40,855 nucleotides of DNA from Kluyvera ascorbata ATCC 33433 (GCF_000735365.1 NZ_JMPL01000029.1:1-40855), one strand, 5' to 3'. Shown: positions 27,629-33,794, counted from the first letter of the stretch. Notes: generated from the sequence alone by a model not told the origin. Translations and numbers: made by a program.

Positions 27629-27652
27629 CTGGCCCGCTTCGGCGGGTTTTTA
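27629..27652 (+). terminator. rightward-facing terminator hairpin inside the leftward operon
   Basis: CCCGC-TTCG-GCGGG followed by TTTTT reads as an intrinsic terminator for plus-strand transcripts. The local genes run leftward, so it would stop antisense transcription toward the immunity region. It is not followed by T on the minus strand. Confidence 0.6.
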
Positions 27653-27654
27653 CG

Positions 27655-27822
27655 TTATGACTCGTGGGCCATCTGGTCGTATGAAGAACAACGTACGCAG
27701 CAGTAATCGCGTTCTTCGTGCTTCAGCTGCGCGCCGTGGATCAACGTCAGCGTGTTTTTCACTTCTTTTCCCTGCTCAATTGGCTTTCCGCAGTGGCGGT
27801 AAGCGCATTTCTTCTCCTGCAT
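27655..27822 (-). CDS. small zinc-finger-like phage protein
   Basis: A 55-residue protein from ATG 27822, which follows GGGGGAG by two bases and fits better than an earlier in-frame ATG at 27849. It has two CxxxxC/CxxC-type pairs (CAYRHCGKPIEQGKEV and DYCCVRCSSYDQM), so it probably binds one zinc. I do not know a function. It belongs to the leftward early operon and overlaps nothing; the next gene upstream ends ten bases before its start. Confidence 0.6.
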   Translation of the reverse strand: MQEKKCAYRHCGKPIEQGKEVKNTLTLIHGAQLKHEERDYCCVRCSSYDQMAHES

Positions 27823-27832
27823 AACTCCCCCG

Positions 27833-28039
27833 TTAATGGCTAAGGCCATTCCCCAGACCGTTTAAATAAACCTCAACCAGCAAATCTTTGGTGTAGGTCC
27901 GCTCAATGCCGCGATGCAGATACAAACGACCTCGAGCGTTGGCTGATGCAGTCCAGGTTGAGTCGTTGTGCTTGACGAGCATTCCCGGCTGAACTGCGCC
28001 GCGGTTTACCGTCTGGGTACCGTAGTGCTGATGAACCAT
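27833..28039 (-). CDS. hypothetical small phage protein, first gene of the leftward operon
   Basis: A 68-residue protein beginning MVHQHYGTQTVNRGAVQPGM and ending LVEVYLNGLGNGLSH. I recognise it as a type seen at the head of leftward operons in Salmonella and E. coli prophages but know no function. GAGAGGG is seven bases before the ATG. The sequence WTASANARGRLYLHRG suggests a small beta-rich SH3-like fold, which is a guess. It lies directly downstream of the leftward promoter and operator pair. Confidence 0.6.
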   Translation of the reverse strand: MVHQHYGTQTVNRGAVQPGMLVKHNDSTWTASANARGRLYLHRGIERTYTKDLLVEVYLNGLGNGLSH

Positions 28040-28125
28040 GCTGATTCCCTCTCGTTTGCCCTTGTCGCCAGGCTGGCGGAACGTTGTTGAACCTTATGCG
28101 CGTTTGTTTTCGCGATGAGGTGATA

Positions 28126-28142
28126 ATGTACTATAAGTTCAT
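28126..28142. promoter_or_regulatory. left operator 1 (candidate CI/Cro site)
   Basis: ATGTACT-ATA-AGTTCAT fits the palindrome ATGWACT-N3-AGTWCAT derived here from four sites beside cI and the leftward operon. Its centre is 24 bp from the second left site, the same spacing as the right pair. Assignment to CI or Cro is inferred from position. Confidence 0.75.
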
Positions 28143-28147
28143 TGATG

Positions 28148-28176
28148 TAAAGTACCAATAGTACATTAATTGTCAA
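28148..28176 (-). promoter_or_regulatory. leftward early promoter (PL-like)
   Basis: On the minus strand TTGACA (28176-28171) is a perfect -35. TACTTT lies 16 bases downstream as a modest -10. Operator 2 occupies the space between them, so bound repressor would block polymerase. On the plus strand TTGTCA (28170-28175) with CATAAC 17 bases later may form an overlapping divergent promoter toward the 58-residue gene. Confidence 0.6.
28150..28166. promoter_or_regulatory. left operator 2 (candidate CI/Cro site)
   Basis: AAGTACC-AAT-AGTACAT matches the operator palindrome with a perfect right arm and a 5/7 left arm. It overlaps the spacer and -10 of the leftward promoter. With the first site it also makes an 11-bp perfect inverted repeat, TAATGTACTAT and ATAGTACATTA, at 28124-28134 and 28158-28168. 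Confidence 0.7.
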
Positions 28177-28269
28177 TGGGAAGTTCAAAACGCATAACAA
28201 TATGAACTTTAAGATGATTTATTTTTGTTTGAGGCGCGTGCTATGCTCAAAAAAAAAACAGGAGGCTAC

Positions 28270-28446
28270 ATGAGACCGCCGATCACAAAGGAAGAAGTCG
28301 AGTTACTGATGCAGGATATGGAGATGCTGGCAGAGCAGCAGATGGTTGGACTGGAGGCGTTCGAGGCTCTAAGACTGCTGGAGATGCGCAGACAGACCGG
28401 TAAGTTGGAGACTATAAAGCGATTGATATCGCATGGGAAGGAATAG
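28270..28446 (+). CDS. small helical protein of unknown function, divergent from the leftward promoter
   Basis: A 58-residue acidic, mostly helical protein, MRPPITKEEVELLMQDMEML at its start and LETIKRLISHGKE at its end. The ATG at 28270 has a strong AGGAGG five bases upstream; the frame remains open back to 28225 without need. It is the only rightward gene between the left operators and the membrane-protein gene, which converges with it. An operator-like half site ATGAACT at 28202-28208 lies in its leader, so it may be under repressor control. I recognise no family. Confidence 0.6.
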   Translation: MRPPITKEEVELLMQDMEMLAEQQMVGLEAFEALRLLEMRRQTGKLETIKRLISHGKE

Positions 28447-28451
28447 GGCAC

Positions 28452-28478
28452 AAAAAACCCGGCTCGGTGGCCGGGTAT
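28452..28478 (-). terminator. intrinsic terminator of the membrane-protein gene
   Basis: Read on the minus strand, CCCGGCCACCGAGCCGGG forms a stem-loop followed by TTTTTTG. It lies three bases after the stop of the 299-residue gene and therefore ends the repressor-side transcript before it reaches the convergent 58-residue gene. Confidence 0.85.
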
Positions 28479-28480
28479 GG

Positions 28481-29380
28481 TTATTTGATTATTTCTTTTA
28501 TAAATACTTCTTTTGGTTGGTATTTTTTATCAGAGGATTTGAGTTGATACGTTATTGTTATATCGGCCCGCACAACAAATTTACCTGCAAAGTCTGATGG
28601 TTTTACATTGGGACCAAGTACCATATTTACTCTTCGATCTATCAATCCAGGGATAACGGCAGCCCAACCTTTTTCTGGATTATCGAGGTCTAATGCACGG
28701 ATTTCAACATCCACATCAGAGTGATCCTGAGTATATGATTCTGGAGTGAACACAACTTCAGTTGGGGCTTTTTTAATGGTTTCAGCAGGAATTGTCACCG
28801 TGCCGCCACCTGTGCCTATAACCATCGTAGATTCTTCATCAGTCCTAGCTGGCGCAAGTGTTTTAATGGAGTTTTTGGCTAGAGTCTTTTTATTGGTGAC
28901 AGTGCTTTCTATGATGGACTGAAGGCGCTCAGGTGAAATATTAGCCTCACCAGCACCAATATTGATGATCGTATTGTTATTTGCTTCAAAGTGGGAGGTG
29001 TTGTTTGGCGCCATAGCCTTAGTTGCCAGAACTAGGCCATAGCCAACGAGACCAATAACAACAGCACCAACGAGAGCGTTTCTCATTTTCCCATTCCCGA
29101 GCTTTGCATGTGCGCCAGCAAGAAACTTATCCAGTTCTTCTTGGCTGCCAAAGAGGAGTTTAATAACAATATCTTCATAGAGGCTTCCTGCTTCTAATCG
29201 GGCGACATGCACCGACATATCAAGAATGTTAGCCCCGGTCAGTTCCTGCAAAACACCTTCTGATTGTTTTACGATGGCTTCCCACCCTTGAAGGGAGGTG
29301 ATCACGTCTTTGATGCTTACAGGTTCTTTAGTTGAATAATATATGTTTTCGGTAAAGGTTAAAGATAATTCTTGGGACAT
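28481..29380 (-). CDS. single-span membrane protein of unknown function in the rex-like position
   Basis: A 299-residue protein I cannot assign. Residues 1-100 are a soluble domain (SIKDVITSLQGWEAIVKQSE, then VARLEAGSLYEDIVIKLLFG, then ELDKFLAGAHAKL). One membrane span follows at about 103-122 (ALVGAVVIGLVGYGLVLATKA), then a 175-residue outer part with a polar Asn-rich linker and a mixed beta domain (VEIRALDLDNPEKGWAAVIP, ending FIKEIIK). GAGGGCTCAGG precedes the ATG. It lies downstream of cI on the same strand, like lambda rexAB, so it should be expressed in the lysogen. Superinfection exclusion or abortive infection is a reasonable guess from position alone. Base composition is lower in G+C than the neighbouring replication genes, a sign of separate origin. 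Confidence 0.75.
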   Translation of the reverse strand: MSQELSLTFTENIYYSTKEPVSIKDVITSLQGWEAIVKQSEGVLQELTGANILDMSVHVARLEAGSLYEDIVIKLLFGSQEELDKFLAGAHAKLGNGKMRNALVGAVVIGLVGYGLVLATKAMAPNNTSHFEANNNTIINIGAGEANISPERLQSIIESTVTNKKTLAKNSIKTLAPARTDEESTMVIGTGGGTVTIPAETIKKAPTEVVFTPESYTQDHSDVDVEIRALDLDNPEKGWAAVIPGLIDRRVNMVLGPNVKPSDFAGKFVVRADITITYQLKSSDKKYQPKEVFIKEIIK

Positions 29381-29430
29381 CCTGAGCCCTCGTCGGTTCT
29401 GTCGATTTGCTGTGTAATGTTAAAGTTTAA

Positions 29431-29454
29431 CTACCCATGCTTCCTGTACGTCTG
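29431..29454 (-). pseudogene. relic of a second repressor gene 3' end
   Basis: On the minus strand this 24-base segment encodes QTYRKHG and a TAG, the same last seven residues and stop as cI (29585-29608). The two copies differ at four bases, all at synonymous third positions. This pattern means diverged homologous coding DNA and not a recent duplication. No repressor frame continues upstream of the relic beyond about three codons. Confidence 0.7.
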
Positions 29455-29473
29455 GGACGTTACTCGATTGCCA

Positions 29474-29572
29474 CTATGCACCCGGCGTGACATACCCACC
29501 TACGATGAACCACGTAAGAAACACTACTGCAACGATGAACACTATCACTGGAAAGGCGATTCCAATTCTCAT
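29474..29572 (-). CDS. 32-residue membrane peptide downstream of cI
   Basis: A very short frame starting MRIGIAFPVIVFIVAVVF and ending WFIVGGYVTPGA. One membrane span covers nearly all of it. The ATG is 12 bases after the cI stop codon and is preceded by ACAGGTG. I recall near-identical unnamed peptides beside repressor genes in other enterobacterial prophages, which would support that it is coding. It is probably co-transcribed with cI in the lysogen. Function unknown; a membrane peptide in this place could modulate superinfection or act with the 299-residue protein. Confidence 0.65.
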   Translation of the reverse strand: MRIGIAFPVIVFIVAVVFLTWFIVGGYVTPGA

Positions 29573-29584
29573 AAAGACACCTGT

Positions 29585-30307
29585 CTATCCATGTTTTCTA
29601 TACGTCTGCGGCATGCTGCCGATTACCTTTCCGAACACGAAGATTTTGTTCATCTCTTCCTTTTCAATCGGTTCCCATGGTCGATAGGTAGGGTTGTCAG
29701 AGATAACCAATAGCTTGTCTTTCATCTTTTGCAGGCGCTTGACATGGGATGTGTCGTCGTAGATGAAGGCATAAATGCCATCACCATCAAAGTGTTGAAT
29801 GCTGATATCAACAAACAGCAAATCACCGGGCTCGATGGTGCCGGACATGCTGTCACCACGGACGTTGATGATGCGGATCTGTTCCTGCTTACGGCCGTTA
29901 AACATCTGGCGGGCATCTTCAACGGAGTATTCCACGGAGCGCAATACCTCCACGAACTCACTATTGATCACGCCAGGCCCCGCACTAACAGAGACATCAA
30001 GAACATCTATGCGAAATGTTTCTGTCGATTTCGGCAGTCGCCTTTCCCCGATGCCATCATCTGGGGTGTCGCCTAACAGGTAAGTTGAAGTTGTACCAAT
30101 ACTCGCGGCAAGCTCTTGCAGCTTCCCACGTCTTGGAATTGATTCCCCGTTAAACCACTTGCTTACGGCTTTTGGTGTCAACTTCATCTTTTTGGCTATT
30201 TCAGCCTGACGACCATGAACCGGTAAACCAGCTTTATCGCAGGCCAGCGCTAGCCTATGGGAAAAGTCTTTTCGCGCTTTTTCTTCCTGAACCATAGGTT
30301 CAATCAT
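29585..30307 (-). CDS. CI-like phage repressor with LexA-type self-cleavage domain
   Basis: Maintains lysogeny and is expected to cleave itself with RecA on DNA damage. The ATG at 30307 with AGAGAT upstream gives 240 residues; an ATG or other start at 30340 would put an operator inside the gene. Residues about 14-70 are a helix-turn-helix domain (HGRQAEIAKKMKLTPKAVSK). The C-terminal peptidase has the cleavage site Ala109-Gly110 in VSVSAGPG, catalytic Ser153 in RGDSMSGTI, and Lys190 in SHVKRLQKM. It is divergent from the Cro-like gene with two operators between them. Confidence 0.92.
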   Translation of the reverse strand: MIEPMVQEEKARKDFSHRLALACDKAGLPVHGRQAEIAKKMKLTPKAVSKWFNGESIPRRGKLQELAASIGTTSTYLLGDTPDDGIGERRLPKSTETFRIDVLDVSVSAGPGVINSEFVEVLRSVEYSVEDARQMFNGRKQEQIRIINVRGDSMSGTIEPGDLLFVDISIQHFDGDGIYAFIYDDTSHVKRLQKMKDKLLVISDNPTYRPWEPIEKEEMNKIFVFGKVIGSMPQTYRKHG

Positions 30308-30315
30308 AATATCTC

Positions 30316-30345
30316 TTGCGTGAACTATCAGTTCCGGCATAGTAT
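30316..30345 (+). promoter_or_regulatory. rightward early promoter (PR-like)
   Basis: TTGCGT at 30316-30321 and TAGTAT at 30340-30345, 18 bases apart, are plausible -35 and -10 elements for the cro-like gene. The two right operators overlap them. On the minus strand TACTAT is a good -10 for cI. Confidence 0.5.
30320..30336. promoter_or_regulatory. right operator 1 (candidate CI/Cro site)
   Basis: GTGAACT-ATC-AGTTCCG fits the operator palindrome with one mismatch in the left arm and two in the right. Its centre is 24 bp from the second right site. It lies just upstream of the cI start at 30307. Confidence 0.65.
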
Positions 30346-30360
30346 GTACTTACAGTTCAT
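30344..30360. promoter_or_regulatory. right operator 2 (candidate CI/Cro site)
   Basis: ATGTACT-TAC-AGTTCAT is a perfect match to the derived operator ATGWACT-N3-AGTWCAT. It lies just before the ribosome site of the cro-like gene and overlaps the -10 of the rightward promoter. Confidence 0.8.
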
Positions 30361-30375
30361 ATTGAGGGTTAAAAA

Positions 30376-30603
30376 ATGCAACCAACCAGTCTTGGCGAAA
30401 TCATTAAATTGATTCGCGTACCCGTGGTCGCCAAAGCATGTGAGCGGACTCCGCGAGCAATTTACAAATGGATCAATAGCGGCTGCTTGCCACGCACTGA
30501 TTACACCGGCGAGACGGCTTACGCATCGAAAATTGCTGAAGCTTCAGGTGGTCGCTTCACCACCACCCAAATTCTTGAAATCAGCAAGCCAAAAGCAGTC
30601 TGA
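30376..30603 (+). CDS. Cro-like repressor (YdaS family)
   Basis: A 75-residue helix-turn-helix protein: LGEIIKLIRVPVVAKACERT, then PRAIYKWINSGCLPRTDYTG. The family is the YdaS type first described from the Rac prophage as an antitoxin; together with YdaT it now looks like a Cro/CII-type regulatory pair. It is the first gene of the rightward operon. GAGGG is seven bases before the ATG. It should bind the same operators as CI and favour lytic growth. Confidence 0.8.
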   Translation: MQPTSLGEIIKLIRVPVVAKACERTPRAIYKWINSGCLPRTDYTGETAYASKIAEASGGRFTTTQILEISKPKAV

Positions 30604-30633
30604 CCGGCACTTTAACCACGAAAGGGAAAGGTC

Positions 30634-31182
30634 ATGCAATCACTTACGTTTCAAAATAATAACACTGCGATGGATAGGCGATTGATATCTCAGAATCAGC
30701 GTAAGACCGTCTCTAGTGATAGCTTTAGCCACCACGCAGTTTGCTCAGCTGTTCGTGCCTGGGCTGCATCAATTAACAATCAGGACTTCGTTACTGGGCT
30801 GATTGTCGAAGAATGGGAAAGCCAGGGTGGAGATGCTCTGGACTTCCCTGATGATCTGAGCCGTCGCCGTCAGAAGCTATTCCGCTGGCTCGACGGTACC
30901 TCCATGTCGGCACAGCGAAACATCCAGCTGCTAACCCCAGCGATCCTTGCGGTTCTTCCGCTGGAATTCCGCAACCGGCTGTTGCCAGAGGACAGCATCA
31001 TGGCCCGCCTTGCGCGTCTCGAGAAAGAGACCAGCGAAGCCAAGGTTGCCATCGCTATGGGCGCGCCAAAGCATCAGAAGCTGAAGGAATTGAGTGAAGG
31101 GATTGTCGAGATGTTTCGCGTGGATCCTGATCTAACGCTACCGCTAATGACGCTGGTGACTTCAATGCTGGGGGTTGTATGA
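30634..31182 (+). CDS. YdaT-family protein (CII-like position)
   Basis: A 182-residue protein whose middle resembles Rac YdaT: VRAWAASINNQDFVTGLIVEE, then RRRQKLFRWLDGTSMSAQRN, then LTPAILAVLPLEFRNRL. The family was called toxic when overexpressed and is proposed to act in the CII position, controlling the lysogeny decision. A C-terminal helical tail (LARLEKETSEAKVAI) follows. AAAGG is just before the ATG. The stop overlaps the start of a 34-residue frame in ATGA. Confidence 0.75.
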   Translation: MQSLTFQNNNTAMDRRLISQNQRKTVSSDSFSHHAVCSAVRAWAASINNQDFVTGLIVEEWESQGGDALDFPDDLSRRRQKLFRWLDGTSMSAQRNIQLLTPAILAVLPLEFRNRLLPEDSIMARLARLEKETSEAKVAIAMGAPKHQKLKELSEGIVEMFRVDPDLTLPLMTLVTSMLGVV

Positions 31183-31283
31183 CGGTATTAGAAAAGGCGA
31201 AAGCCGCGGTGCTTGAACACCAACGGCTTTCAGGTGCAAAAACGGTAGGTAATTGCGGAGATAAGTATGTCAAACACCGCTGA
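31179..31283 (+). CDS. possible 34-residue coupled peptide between ydaT and the O gene
   Basis: The ATG overlaps the ydaT TGA by four bases, and the frame ends inside the O gene start region (stop 31281-31283, O ATG at 31267). The peptide is basic: MTVLEKAKAAVLEHQRLSGA, then KTVGNCGDKYVKHR. Such overlaps are the rule in this operon, which supports translation. I recognise no family, and it could simply act as a bridge for ribosomes from ydaT to O. Confidence 0.5.
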   Translation: MTVLEKAKAAVLEHQRLSGAKTVGNCGDKYVKHR

Positions 31284-32244
31284 AATATTCAAATTTCCCG
31301 CGCAGTTGGGAAAACAGGAGAGTCGCATGGCTGAACTGGAGAACGGCTATTTGCGTTTAGCCAACCAGATTCAGGATGCCCTGTGTATTGTTGAGCTATC
31401 AGGCCGTGAGTTCCGCGTGCTGAATGCTATCGTTCGCCTGACCTATGGCTGGTCTAAAAAGTCTGACCGTATCGCCAATAGCCTAATTGCAGACAAAACG
31501 ACGCTGAAGGTAAAGCACGTCTCTGAGGCTGTTCTGAGCCTTGCCTATCGGAACATCATCATCCTGCGCCGCATTGGACAAACCAGATACATAGGGATTA
31601 ATACCTGCCTGGATAAATGGGCTTATACCAAGCCAAATTGCATGAAGTGTCCGGCGGCGTTCCCGGCTGCTGAAGTTGAAACCTGGGTTATTAACGCCCC
31701 TGAATTCATGATTTGCAATCCCCAGAATCAGGGAGAGGTATCCCCGAAAACAGGGATGGCTATCCCCGAAAACAGGGATGGTGATTTCACCCCTCCAACC
31801 ATCCCCGAAAACAGGGATGGTTATCCCCGAATTCAGGGAACGCTATCCCCGAAAACAGGGAACACCAAAGACATTCTTCCAAAGACAAATATAAAAACAT
31901 ATCTAACCCCCTCTAATCCCCCAAAGGGGAAGGTGAAGTTTGACCCGCTGACAATCCCTGTTCCTGAGTGGCTTGATTCTGAGTCATGGGGTGAATGGGT
32001 TGCTTATCGCCAGCAATCTGGCAAGGCCATCAAGACCGAAATGACGGTCACCAAGGCTTTCAAACTGCTGAAAGCCTGCCTGGACGAAGGCCATAACCCG
32101 GTTGACGTGATCAACACCAGCATCGCCAACGGGTACCAGGGATTGTTCAAGCCGAAGTTTGCTCTCGCTGAGCGCAAAGCGGGCCGGGATGTGAATCACA
32201 TTTCAGAGCCAGATAAAACCATCCCAACCGGGTTCAGGGGGTAA
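31267..32244 (+). CDS. phage replication initiation protein (O-type)
   Basis: A 325-residue initiator that binds the internal iterons and recruits the helicase with its loader. The N-terminal part, about 15-120, is a winged-helix domain (ENGYLRLANQIQDALCIVEL, FRVLNAIVRLTYGWSKKSDR, then RNIIILRRIGQTRYIGIN). The centre, about 150-205, is encoded by the iterons and reads as a repetitive PENRDG linker. The C-terminal domain (WGEWVAYRQQSGKAIKTEMT, then ALAERKAGRDVNH) resembles the part that contacts the helicase loader. GCGGAG lies before the ATG, and the helicase-loader gene starts three bases after the stop. Confidence 0.88.
   Translation: MSNTAEIFKFPAQLGKQESRMAELENGYLRLANQIQDALCIVELSGREFRVLNAIVRLTYGWSKKSDRIANSLIADKTTLKVKHVSEAVLSLAYRNIIILRRIGQTRYIGINTCLDKWAYTKPNCMKCPAAFPAAEVETWVINAPEFMICNPQNQGEVSPKTGMAIPENRDGDFTPPTIPENRDGYPRIQGTLSPKTGNTKDILPKTNIKTYLTPSNPPKGKVKFDPLTIPVPEWLDSESWGEWVAYRQQSGKAIKTEMTVTKAFKLLKACLDEGHNPVDVINTSIANGYQGLFKPKFALAERKAGRDVNHISEPDKTIPTGFRG
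31719..31861. other. phage replication origin: six iterons inside the O gene
   Basis: TCCCCGAAAACAGGGA, an imperfect palindrome, occurs at 31741, 31763, 31802 and 31846 exactly. Variants are TCCCCAGAATCAGGGA at 31719 and TCCCCGAATTCAGGGA at 31824. Starts are 22, 22, 39, 22 and 22 bp apart, giving two groups of three at two helical turns. An A-rich stretch follows (about 31862-31905). This is the lambda-type design of an origin within the initiator gene. Confidence 0.92.
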
Positions 32245-32246
32245 CA

Positions 32247-32996
32247 GTGAAAAATATTGTTAATTCCGGCAGCGCCCTTGAGCGCCTGAAGAAACTCATT
32301 CCGCCAGGCGTACAGCCGAAGTTCACCAGCGCAGCTGAGCTGCTGGCGTGGCAGCGGGAAGAGGGGCTGAAGCATTGCGAGGAACTTGGCCGCCTGAACC
32401 AGAAAGCGCGTACCGAGAAAATCTTCGGTCGTTCTGGTATCCAGAGCCTGCACCGCAGCTGTACGTTCGCCAACTACGAAGTATCCAGCGAGCAACAGCG
32501 CAAGGCGTACACCATGGCGAAAAGCTATGCGCAGAACTTCGGGGCTGGCTTTGCAAGCTTCGTGTTCAGCGGCGGCCCGGGCACCGGCAAAAACCATCTT
32601 GCCGCGGCGATTGGCAACCATCTCCTGGCTGCTGGCCATACGGTTCTGGTTGTCACCATTCCGGATCTGATGCTCCGGGTTCGCGAGTGCTACGACGGCG
32701 GTCAGTCGGAAGCCTCTCTGCTGGATGACCTCTGCAAAGTTGATCTGCTGGTGCTGGACGAGGTTGGCATTCAGCGCGGCAGCAGTGGCGAAAAGGTCAT
32801 TCTGAATCAGGTTATCGATCGCCGGCTGTCGTCGATGAAGCCTGTTGGCGTACTGACGAACCTGAATCATGCAGGGCTTCAGGATGCACTGGGGCTTCGA
32901 ATTATCGACCGCTTAACCATGGATAACGGCATCTGGGTGAACTTTGACTGGGCCAGTTACCGCAAGAACGTATCGCATCTGAGGGCTGTGAAATGA
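32247..32996 (+). CDS. DnaC-like helicase loader
   Basis: A 249-residue AAA+ ATPase that should load DnaB at the phage origin, replacing lambda P. The start is GTG with AGGGGG upstream. Walker A is GGPGTGKN at 109-116, with the Asn instead of Thr or Ser that is also found in host DnaC. Walker B ends LLVLDEVG at 167-174. The sensor region is VGVLTNLNH and the arginine region is LGLRIIDRL. The resemblance to E. coli DnaC is strong through the whole ATPase part. Confidence 0.93.
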   Translation: MKNIVNSGSALERLKKLIPPGVQPKFTSAAELLAWQREEGLKHCEELGRLNQKARTEKIFGRSGIQSLHRSCTFANYEVSSEQQRKAYTMAKSYAQNFGAGFASFVFSGGPGTGKNHLAAAIGNHLLAAGHTVLVVTIPDLMLRVRECYDGGQSEASLLDDLCKVDLLVLDEVGIQRGSSGEKVILNQVIDRRLSSMKPVGVLTNLNHAGLQDALGLRIIDRLTMDNGIWVNFDWASYRKNVSHLRAVK

Positions 32997-33193
32997 GCAT
33001 AGTCAAAACTCACACCGGAATAGTGATCACCAAAGACGGGCCGCTGCGTAAAAAACTGCACGAAACGAAAAGCATGTGGTGTGCCGGGAAGAACGAGATG
33101 TACCACAAAGATACCGGGCGTCGTCATTTTGGCGAATTAACTCGCCGCCGATTGCTGCTGGAAACGATTGAAAAAATCGGGAGCGAATCATGA
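32993..33193 (+). CDS. hypothetical small phage protein
   Basis: A 66-residue basic protein (TGIVITKDGPLRKKLHETKS, then MYHKDTGRRHFGELTRRRLL). Its ATG overlaps the stop of the helicase-loader gene by four bases. I recognise no family, but the position after the P/DnaC gene and the coupling support a real gene. Confidence 0.65.
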   Translation: MSIVKTHTGIVITKDGPLRKKLHETKSMWCAGKNEMYHKDTGRRHFGELTRRRLLLETIEKIGSES

Positions 33194-33441
33194 GTGAAGT
33201 CATCGAGAAGCAGACGAATAAAGCGATCGCAATTATCGCCGAGTACATCCAGCGCGCGAGCAAGAACGAGCAGTTACAGGAGGCAAAAACACGCCTCGAT
33301 AAGAAAGTCGTTTTATTTTCCGATGATGAGAACTGCGACCTTGGCAAGTTGATGACTGCGTTTGTACCGGCGATGACCAGTCACACCAGGGAGAAGTTCT
33401 TTGAAGAAATCGCAGTAGCACTGGAAGGAGCGCAGGCATGA
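33190..33441 (+). CDS. hypothetical small phage protein
   Basis: An 83-residue mostly helical protein (EKQTNKAIAIIAEYIQRASK, ending FFEEIAVALEGAQA). Its start overlaps the preceding stop by four bases and its own stop overlaps the next start. No family recognised. Confidence 0.65.
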   Translation: MSEVIEKQTNKAIAIIAEYIQRASKNEQLQEAKTRLDKKVVLFSDDENCDLGKLMTAFVPAMTSHTREKFFEEIAVALEGAQA

Positions 33442-33794
33442 AACCAACATACGAACAGCTTGAGCAGCAGCTTGCTGCGGTGGTAGCGGAGGCCGCAGGT
33501 CTGAAACAAGCCATCACCACTCACAGCCAATCAACCCACTTCTGCGAAGTATGCGGGAAGGATGACCCATGCAGTACAGATGACGTTTGCTACGCGCTGA
33601 ATGAAACCCCGGCAACCGACGCCGCCATTGCAAGCATCCAAGCTCAGGGCGTGGAGATGTTCTCCCGTTCATTGCGCGGTGAAGCAGAAATAACAAGAGC
33701 ATGCACATTTAAGCCGGTTCAGCAATTTGAAGAGTTCGCAACTCGCGCTGATGAGTTCGCCGCCCAGTTACGCCAAGGAACCGAGCATGAGTAA
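33438..33794 (+). CDS. hypothetical phage protein with coiled-coil start and Cys motif
   Basis: A 118-residue protein. It begins with a short coiled-coil (TYEQLEQQLAAVVAEAAGLK) and has FCEVCGKDDPCSTDDVC, a cysteine cluster that may bind zinc. The C-terminal part, VQQFEEFATRADEFAAQLRQ, is helical. The layout is like Ea-type accessory proteins of lambdoid phages. Function unknown. Confidence 0.6.
   Translation: MKPTYEQLEQQLAAVVAEAAGLKQAITTHSQSTHFCEVCGKDDPCSTDDVCYALNETPATDAAIASIQAQGVEMFSRSLRGEAEITRACTFKPVQQFEEFATRADEFAAQLRQGTEHE

Noticed and set aside
28006-28200. 64-residue minus-strand frame across the left operators
   Set aside because: It runs through the operator and promoter DNA and overlaps the supported 68-residue gene in another frame.
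31719-31861. Short regularly spaced repeats that could suggest a CRISPR array
   Set aside because: The repeats are 16 bp with spacers of 6 bp and one of 23 bp, lie inside an open replication gene and are palindromic iterons. No cas gene is near.
32196-32870. 224-residue minus-strand frame opposite the DnaC-like gene
   Set aside because: The plus strand has clear Walker motifs; this is its shadow.
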